This document shows positions 6,656 to 10,154 of a DNA stretch of 10,154 nucleotides, in pieces; within the stretch, counting starts at the first letter, position 1, and each line of letters opens with the position of its first letter. A program made the translations under genes and the position numbers. The DNA lies in assembly GCA_028283985.1 (NCBI GenBank), contig JANQSQ010000158.1, positions 1 through 10,154 of the forward strand, written 5' to 3'. The DNA is from Rhodothermales bacterium (lineage in GTDB: Bacteria > Bacteroidota > Rhodothermia > Rhodothermales > VXPQ01). The notes beneath the pieces are model-generated. The model searched no databases. It was not told the DNA's origin and saw only the letters and a program-made list of their open reading frames with translations.

Positions 6656-6664
6656 TGTGGAAAA
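6656..6664 (-). promoter_or_regulatory. DnaA box (TTTTCCACA on minus strand)
   Basis: Reads TGTGGAAAA on the plus strand, one mismatch from the consensus. A TTTTCCACA variant is common in bacterial origins. It lies 14 bases after the pgi stop codon and marks the left edge of the cluster. Confidence 0.55.
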
Positions 6665-6699
6665 ATCAGGCTTTTGCACCCTGTGGCGCCCCGGTTTAG

Positions 6700-6708
6700 T
6701 GTGGAAAA
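6700..6708 (-). promoter_or_regulatory. DnaA box (TTTTCCACA on minus strand)
   Basis: Second TGTGGAAAA on the plus strand, same variant and same orientation as the one at 6656, with start positions 44 bases apart (about four helical turns). Confidence 0.55.
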
Positions 6709-6795
6709 GACATGTGAAGTGAAAAGGTGCTGCTGTTTCCACGGAATATCCTGAAGATACTCACGTCCCTGAACATGTGAGAAACGCAAAAAGGA

Positions 6796-6804
6796 TGTGG
6801 ATAA
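6796..6804 (-). promoter_or_regulatory. Perfect consensus DnaA box
   Basis: TGTGGATAA on the plus strand is the exact complement of TTATCCACA, the strongest DnaA binding sequence. It stands about 110 bases left of the box doublet at the unwinding site, in inverted orientation to it. Confidence 0.75.
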
Positions 6805-6897
6805 CTCGTCTATACTTAAAGACTTTTCTGCGCTCGTTCCAGAAAGAAATCAAAAGAGTATTTTGAAGAAAAAGTTTTTCACAATATGAAGATAACT

Positions 6898-6906
6898 TGT
6901 GCATAA
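6898..6906 (-). promoter_or_regulatory. DnaA box, one mismatch
   Basis: TGTGCATAA on the plus strand differs from TGTGGATAA at one position. It faces the box doublet that starts 5 bases further right (6912-6928). Confidence 0.55.
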
Positions 6907-6911
6907 CCTCT

Positions 6912-6928
6912 TTGTCCACATATCCACA
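6912..6928 (+). promoter_or_regulatory. Tandem DnaA-box doublet of the unwinding module
   Basis: TTGTCCACA (6912-6920) and ATATCCACA (6920-6928) point the same way and share one base (A6920). Each has one mismatch to TTATCCACA. The same one-base overlap is found, as I remember it, in the doublet preceding the B. subtilis DnaA-trio. This pair would load the DnaA filament toward the right. Confidence 0.7.
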
Positions 6929-6932
6929 GTCC

Positions 6933-6947
6933 CTACTACTACAACTA
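6933..6947 (-). promoter_or_regulatory. DnaA-trio-like trinucleotide run
   Basis: The plus strand reads CTA CTA CTA CAA CTA. The minus strand therefore carries TAG repeats, the DnaA-trio form used by single-strand-binding DnaA. It is separated from the doublet by four bases (GTCC, 6929-6932), matching the short GC-rich spacer of known modules. The fourth trio deviates (TTG on the minus strand). Confidence 0.65.
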
Positions 6948-6980
6948 TGTATTCATATTAATTATATAAGTTGTAATAGT
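6948..6980. other. AT-rich DNA unwinding element
   Basis: Only 5 of 33 bases are G or C, in a window that is otherwise clearly GC-rich. It directly follows the trinucleotide run and contains TATTAATTATATAA. This is where the duplex would first melt in an origin. Confidence 0.6.
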
Positions 6981-6991
6981 GCTTGTGAACG

Positions 6992-7000
6992 AGTGGATAA
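6992..7000 (-). promoter_or_regulatory. DnaA box, one mismatch, right of the AT-rich tract
   Basis: AGTGGATAA on the plus strand differs from TGTGGATAA at the first position. It lies to the right of the unwinding element and is oriented toward it, closing the cluster. Confidence 0.45.
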
Positions 7001-7196
7001 ACCACTACGCCACATGGTTTTCATAGTGTATCCTGTATGGGAAACGGTACACGGGGATGTACTGCTGGTCGTTCTTCAACGTTTAGAGGATGTGCGGGTG
7101 ACCTGAGGCGACTTGCCTGTAATTGGGGGGCGGAACCTGGCATGACGAGTTTGGCATCCCGTTTGGGTCGCCAGGTGTTATGTTTAGAGAGGCACG
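7001..7196. other. Spacer between the origin cluster and comEC
   Basis: No gene and no further clear DnaA box. Open frames here (e.g. 6897-7106, 7123-7326) are short and without family features. The comEC promoter should lie here. TATGTTTA at 7179-7186 resembles the Bacteroidota TAnnTTTG box, but it sits too close to the start codon and has no properly spaced upstream partner. Confidence 0.35.
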
Positions 7197-9773
7197 GTGT
7201 CTCTGGAGGATAATGCCTGTTCTGACCCTGAACTTCACGTGCCTGTGCCTGCCTCCGAAGAAACGCTACAGAACAGATGTCCGGCTTGTTGGGTGGCGGG
7301 AGCCTTATCGGTTGGCATTCTGCTGACGCACAGTGCGAAACCCGGCATAGCAGTGTGGGCGGGTTTGCTGCTGGGTCTTGTCGGTGGCGCGTTGGTCTTT
7401 TGTGCAGGGTCTGTGATGCGTCGAGTTTCGCGAAAACGGCATACGCTGCTCATTGGCTTTGCGGGTTTCCTCCTTGCGGTGTGTTTTGGGGGATTACGGT
7501 ATGCTACGTTTTATGCCTTGCCACAGGGGCATCCGTTACCTGGGAAGCTTGCTTCGGGGGAGGAAGCGGTATGGCAGGGACACATTCTGGACGATCCGGT
7601 GGAGCGCGCAGGATCGATCCGGTTCATACTTCGACTGGACCAGGAGAGGAATAGAGATTCTCCTGTAGGTTTACTGGTTTCCGGTCGGCTTGCTTCCGGG
7701 TATGACCGGAAAAACAACTGGCTGCCCGCAAGGTGCGATCAGGTGAAACTGCGGGGGCGCCTTGATTCGTTGCCTCGTGCTCGAAATCCTGGTGAGTTCG
7801 ATTACGGGAGCTATCTGTTCCGCAAGCGCATCTATGCTCGTCTCTATCTCGTGGAGGGCAGTCTGGAACAGGTAGGACGGGACAGGCGGAGCATGAAATG
7901 TGTGCTCGAGCCGGCCCGCGCCTTCGTTCAGTCCAGCCTGGATCGGTTTTTGCCCGATCCTGAGCCGCGGGCGATCCTCCATGCGCTTCTCCTGGGGGAC
8001 CGACGGCAACTTGACAGCGATATCCGGGATCGCTTTGCCCGCATGGGCCTTTTGCATCTCCTCGCAGTCTCCGGTCTGCACGTCATGGTCGTCGGGATGA
8101 TTTTGTACCACTTGCTTGGGCCCCTCCTGTATCGTTTCCGTCTGAGTTGGCGCACCGTGGACATTCTCCGGGTGACTTGCACCGTGTTCCTGCTTGCAGG
8201 GTATATGCTTCTTACCGGGTGTTCTGCATCGGTGGTGCGTGCTGTGGTGATGGCGTCACTGATGCTCTCGGCTACGTCGCTTCAGCGGCCTGCACGGTCG
8301 CTGAACAGTCTGGGCGCAGCGGTCTGTGTGTTGTTGGCTGTTGCTCCCACCCATCTCTTCGAGGCCGGATTTCAACTCTCGGTGTCTGCGGTCGCCGGGA
8401 TTCTATTGCTGGCGCCTCTACTGGCAGTGTGGATTCCAGTCCCCTCATCTCGTATGGGAGAATACATTCACTCCGGGACCACAGTTACTGTGGCAGCAAC
8501 GATCGGCACACTGCCCGTAGCGCTTTATCATTTTGGGCAGGTCGGGCTGGGGGGACTGGTACTGAATCTCCCGGGTATTCCACTCACCACAGGCGCACTG
8601 GTCGCTGGTGCGGCGGCGGTACTGTTCGGGAGCGCATTTCCGGTGCTGGGGGAAATTCTCGGGGCTGCTTCCGGCCTGCTTGCGTCAACCTTGCTGCATA
8701 TATCCATGATTGGTGATCGATTTATGGGGTGGAGCATGGTTCAGTGGAGCCTTGAACGGCCGCTTCCTCTCTTGATACTGACCCTGACAGGGGTGTGTCT
8801 TGCGGTGTGGCGCCGCCCCAGGACCCGGTGGCGTTGCGCTGCGCTGGCGCTGTTTCTTCTTGTCGGGGATACGGTTCAGGGAATAGCAAGCGGGCGGTAT
8901 CGCCCGTACATGGACGTGATCTACATGGATGTCGGTCAGGGAGATGCCGCTCTGTTGCGTCTCCCCAACGGGGACGGCGTGCTGATCGATGCGGGTCCCC
9001 GGTCCTCCTTCACCGGTAGCGATGCAGGAAGCCGTTTCGTGCTGCCCCAGTTGGCGCACCACGGCATGAAAAAACTTGGAACCGTGATCATTACCCATCC
9101 CGACAGCGATCATATCGGGGGTATTCCTTCCGTACTGCGTTCCGTGCCGGTGGGTCGTGTGTTGCGATCAGGGTACCGGCACTCATCGGCGCTTTTTGCA
9201 GAAACCAACGCCCTGCTGGATAGCCTGGGCATTCCGCATCATGCAGTGCGGACAGGCGATTCTCTCAAGTTGTCGCCCCAAGTGCGCGCCTATGTATTGC
9301 ACCCATCCGAAGAGGTCTCGGAAAAGGACCCGAATGCACACTCCGTGGTGCTGCTCGTACGCTACGGCGAGGCTTCGTTTCTCTTTACAGGAGATGCCCC
9401 CCTTGAGGCCGAACTCCGGCTTGTGCAGCAGTACAGGGACCTGCTGCAAAGCGATGTCCTGAAAGTCGGGCACCACGGCTCCAGGACCAGTTCCGCATCG
9501 GCGTTTCTTAACGGCGTGCTGGGCGCACGAAGCCGGGATTCAAGCACTGCGGGTATCGTAGAAACGTCTGTCCGGATGAATGAATCGCACCACAACCCCG
9601 GTAAGCCGTATGCGGTGGTCAGCGTGGCGGAGCGCAATCGTTACGGACTCCCGAACCAGGAAGTACTGGACCGCCTGACTGCTACGGGTTTCGAGGTGGT
9701 GCTGACCTCCAGGGCCGGCGGGGTATGGTTTCGAACAGACGGCAAAACGATCCGGCGCGTGAACTGGCGGTGA
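7197..9773 (+). CDS. comEC: ComEC/Rec2 family DNA-uptake channel protein, 858 aa
   Basis: ComEC forms the inner-membrane channel that takes up single-stranded DNA in natural transformation. Domains in order: two N-terminal hydrophobic segments (about 31-48 and 51-71) and a third at 84-101; a DUF4131-like soluble domain (about 110-230); the polytopic competence domain from about 255 to 558, with the signature 'GLLHLLAVSGLHVMVVG' (284-300); and a C-terminal metallo-beta-lactamase domain. The last has 'DVGQGDAALL' (578-587), 'IDAGP' (597-601), the metal motif 'THPDSDHIGG' (633-642), 'FTGDAP' (730-735) and 'VGHHGSRTSS' (757-766), so the nuclease-type site looks intact. About 27 residues (776-802) appear inserted before the final strands. 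The start is GTG, first after an in-frame TAG at 7185, with AGAGAGG at 7186-7192 as binding site. No other competence genes are visible. Confidence 0.93.
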   Translation: MSLEDNACSDPELHVPVPASEETLQNRCPACWVAGALSVGILLTHSAKPGIAVWAGLLLGLVGGALVFCAGSVMRRVSRKRHTLLIGFAGFLLAVCFGGLRYATFYALPQGHPLPGKLASGEEAVWQGHILDDPVERAGSIRFILRLDQERNRDSPVGLLVSGRLASGYDRKNNWLPARCDQVKLRGRLDSLPRARNPGEFDYGSYLFRKRIYARLYLVEGSLEQVGRDRRSMKCVLEPARAFVQSSLDRFLPDPEPRAILHALLLGDRRQLDSDIRDRFARMGLLHLLAVSGLHVMVVGMILYHLLGPLLYRFRLSWRTVDILRVTCTVFLLAGYMLLTGCSASVVRAVVMASLMLSATSLQRPARSLNSLGAAVCVLLAVAPTHLFEAGFQLSVSAVAGILLLAPLLAVWIPVPSSRMGEYIHSGTTVTVAATIGTLPVALYHFGQVGLGGLVLNLPGIPLTTGALVAGAAAVLFGSAFPVLGEILGAASGLLASTLLHISMIGDRFMGWSMVQWSLERPLPLLILTLTGVCLAVWRRPRTRWRCAALALFLLVGDTVQGIASGRYRPYMDVIYMDVGQGDAALLRLPNGDGVLIDAGPRSSFTGSDAGSRFVLPQLAHHGMKKLGTVIITHPDSDHIGGIPSVLRSVPVGRVLRSGYRHSSALFAETNALLDSLGIPHHAVRTGDSLKLSPQVRAYVLHPSEEVSEKDPNAHSVVLLVRYGEASFLFTGDAPLEAELRLVQQYRDLLQSDVLKVGHHGSRTSSASAFLNGVLGARSRDSSTAGIVETSVRMNESHHNPGKPYAVVSVAERNRYGLPNQEVLDRLTATGFEVVLTSRAGGVWFRTDGKTIRRVNWR

Positions 9774-9783
9774 AGAGAAGAAA

Positions 9784-9801
9784 CGGGAACCGTTCTTCCC
9801 G
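9784..9801. terminator. Hairpin after comEC, weak terminator candidate
   Basis: CGGGAA (9784-9789), loop CCGTTC, TTCCCG (9796-9801) form a 6-bp stem starting 10 bases after the comEC stop codon. On the plus strand it is followed by A residues, not T. On the minus strand it is followed by TTTCTTCTCTT, so it would better terminate leftward transcription. It may act in both directions. Confidence 0.35.
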
Positions 9802-9857
9802 AAAAATCTCGTTTGGAACAAGAACCTCAAGCATCTTTACGAATATGCATACGCTTT

Positions 9858-9922
9858 CCGGCAGCGCCCGTGCCCTCCACGCACGAAGCGCTCCGTCGCC
9901 ATCCCGTGAACCGGCAGCGCCC
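9858..9922 (+). repeat. 12-base direct repeat
   Basis: CCGGCAGCGCCC occurs at 9858-9869 and again at 9911-9922, 53 bases apart, with looser similarity after each copy. Between them lies the word AGCGCTCCG (9887-9895), which recurs at 9968-9976. The origin of this small repeat cluster is unknown. Confidence 0.5.
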
Positions 9923-9968
9923 CATCCTCTTTGACATATGGATACTCTGATCAAAACCGCTTCGATCA

Positions 9969-10060
9969 GCGCTCCGCGTTCATGCATAAAAGATATTATA
10001 ATTGCATTATTGAAATTACGCGAAACGCCGCGGATTCGGGGCGGTGTGAGCGCGGAGCGC
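9969..10060. repeat. 92-base element bounded by a perfect 10-bp inverted repeat
   Basis: GCGCTCCGCG (9969-9978) is the exact reverse complement of CGCGGAGCGC (10051-10060). Pairing can continue inward for a few more bases with G-U pairs (9979-9983 against 10046-10050). The core has an AT-rich stretch (9983-10018) containing TATAAT (9997-10002), which is part of the palindrome ATTATAAT and so reads on both strands. It could be a promoter inside a stem, an operator, a small RNA or a tiny non-autonomous mobile element. No target-site duplication is evident. Confidence 0.45.
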
Positions 10061-10154
10061 CCTTCGGGAGGCTGCGAGAAGCACGCTGGCCGCGTCATTC
10101 CTCATTATGTGGGGCCTGCCACATTGCTTCGTCATTCCTTGCCAGCGCACCCCT

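Larger units (their letters stand above)
6656..7000. other. oriC: Probable chromosomal replication origin (oriC)
   Basis: This gene-free region between pgi and comEC contains a cluster of 9-mers matching the DnaA box TTATCCACA or its complement. Boxes: TGTGGAAAA at 6656-6664 and 6700-6708; perfect TGTGGATAA at 6796-6804; TTTTTCACA at 6875-6883; TGTGCATAA at 6898-6906; TTGTCCACA at 6912-6920; ATATCCACA at 6920-6928; AGTGGATAA at 6992-7000. The density is far above chance in 345 bases. The two adjacent boxes are followed by a GC-rich spacer, CTA trinucleotides and an AT-rich tract, the layout of a DnaA-directed unwinding site. dnaA is not in the window; origins away from dnaA are known in several phyla. 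No ORF in the region is convincing. A plasmid or phage origin is less likely given the housekeeping neighbours. Confidence 0.82.
9774..10154. other. Gene-free tail with repeats
   Basis: I see no supportable gene in these 381 bases. The stretch holds a hairpin just after comEC, a 12-base direct repeat (9858-9869 and 9911-9922), three copies of an AGCGCTCCG-like word, a 92-base inverted-repeat element with AT-rich core (9969-10060), and two CGTCATTCCT words (10093-10102, 10130-10139). A hairpin ATGTGG-GGCCTG-CCACAT lies at 10107-10124. A 16-codon frame starting at 10107 is open to the window end but cannot be judged. Confidence 0.4.

Noticed and set aside
6735..6743. GTTTCCACG as another DnaA box
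   Set aside because: Three mismatches to the consensus; not counted in the cluster.
6823..6846. TTTCTG/CAGAAA inverted repeat inside the origin region as a terminator
   Set aside because: Only a 6-bp AT-rich stem without T-run; may be chance.
9682..10098. A 138-codon minus-strand frame beyond comEC
   Set aside because: Overlaps the comEC end, runs through the repeat cluster and has no recognisable domain or binding site.
10107..10154. Start of a gene running off the right edge
   Set aside because: Only 16 codons are visible, the ATG is within a hairpin, and there is no binding site.
1..10154. tRNA, rRNA, CRISPR array or insertion sequence
   Set aside because: No cloverleaf, rRNA-like segment, regularly spaced repeat array or transposase was seen on either strand by eye.

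Overview
The window looks like a chromosomal housekeeping region of a moderately GC-rich bacterium. The guess at lineage is a Gram-negative relative of Bacteroidota/Rhodothermota. It rests only on the short DUF721 protein, the mostly weak Shine-Dalgarno signals and the general look of the proteins, so it is tentative. I see no phage, IS element, rRNA, tRNA or CRISPR array.

Layout. Positions 1-1608 (minus strand) hold a two-gene unit: an MFS transporter followed by a DUF721/DciA-family protein. Positions 1609-2811 are a small accessory island. It has about 490 bases of apparently non-coding, partly structured DNA, then two short genes of unknown function (78 and 111 aa, 16 bases apart, each with a clear ribosome binding site). 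A 45-base repeat, 38/45 identical between its two copies, lies on each side of the gene pair. Positions 2812-4560 encode the single-strand exonuclease RecJ. It converges on a Nudix hydrolase (4640-5326, minus). The Nudix gene is transcribed divergently from glucose-6-phosphate isomerase (5355-6641), with only 28 bases between the two start codons. Positions 7197-9773 encode the DNA-uptake channel protein ComEC/Rec2. The last 381 bases have no convincing gene but carry short direct repeats and a perfect 10-bp inverted repeat around an AT-rich core.

The main discovery is the 555-base gap between pgi and comEC (6642-7196). It holds a cluster of DnaA boxes: one perfect TGTGGATAA, several one-mismatch boxes and two TGTGGAAAA. 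Within it, a tandem doublet of boxes overlapping by one base is followed by a short GC-rich spacer, a run of CTA trinucleotides and a roughly 85% AT segment. That is the order of the bacterial basal origin-unwinding module (DnaA-box doublet, GC spacer, DnaA-trio, unwinding element), best known from Bacillus subtilis. I call it a probable chromosomal origin, oriC. It is not next to dnaA within this window. An 8-bp stem hairpin at the 3' end of pgi could shield the origin from incoming transcription. Hand counts of a few lines suggest that G exceeds C to the right of the site but not to the left, as expected if a leading strand begins here.

Together the window combines replication and DNA-handling functions (oriC, the DciA-like helicase-loader family, RecJ, ComEC) with central carbon metabolism (Pgi), nucleotide clean-up (Nudix) and an exporter. 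A shared role for these neighbours is not shown by the sequence.
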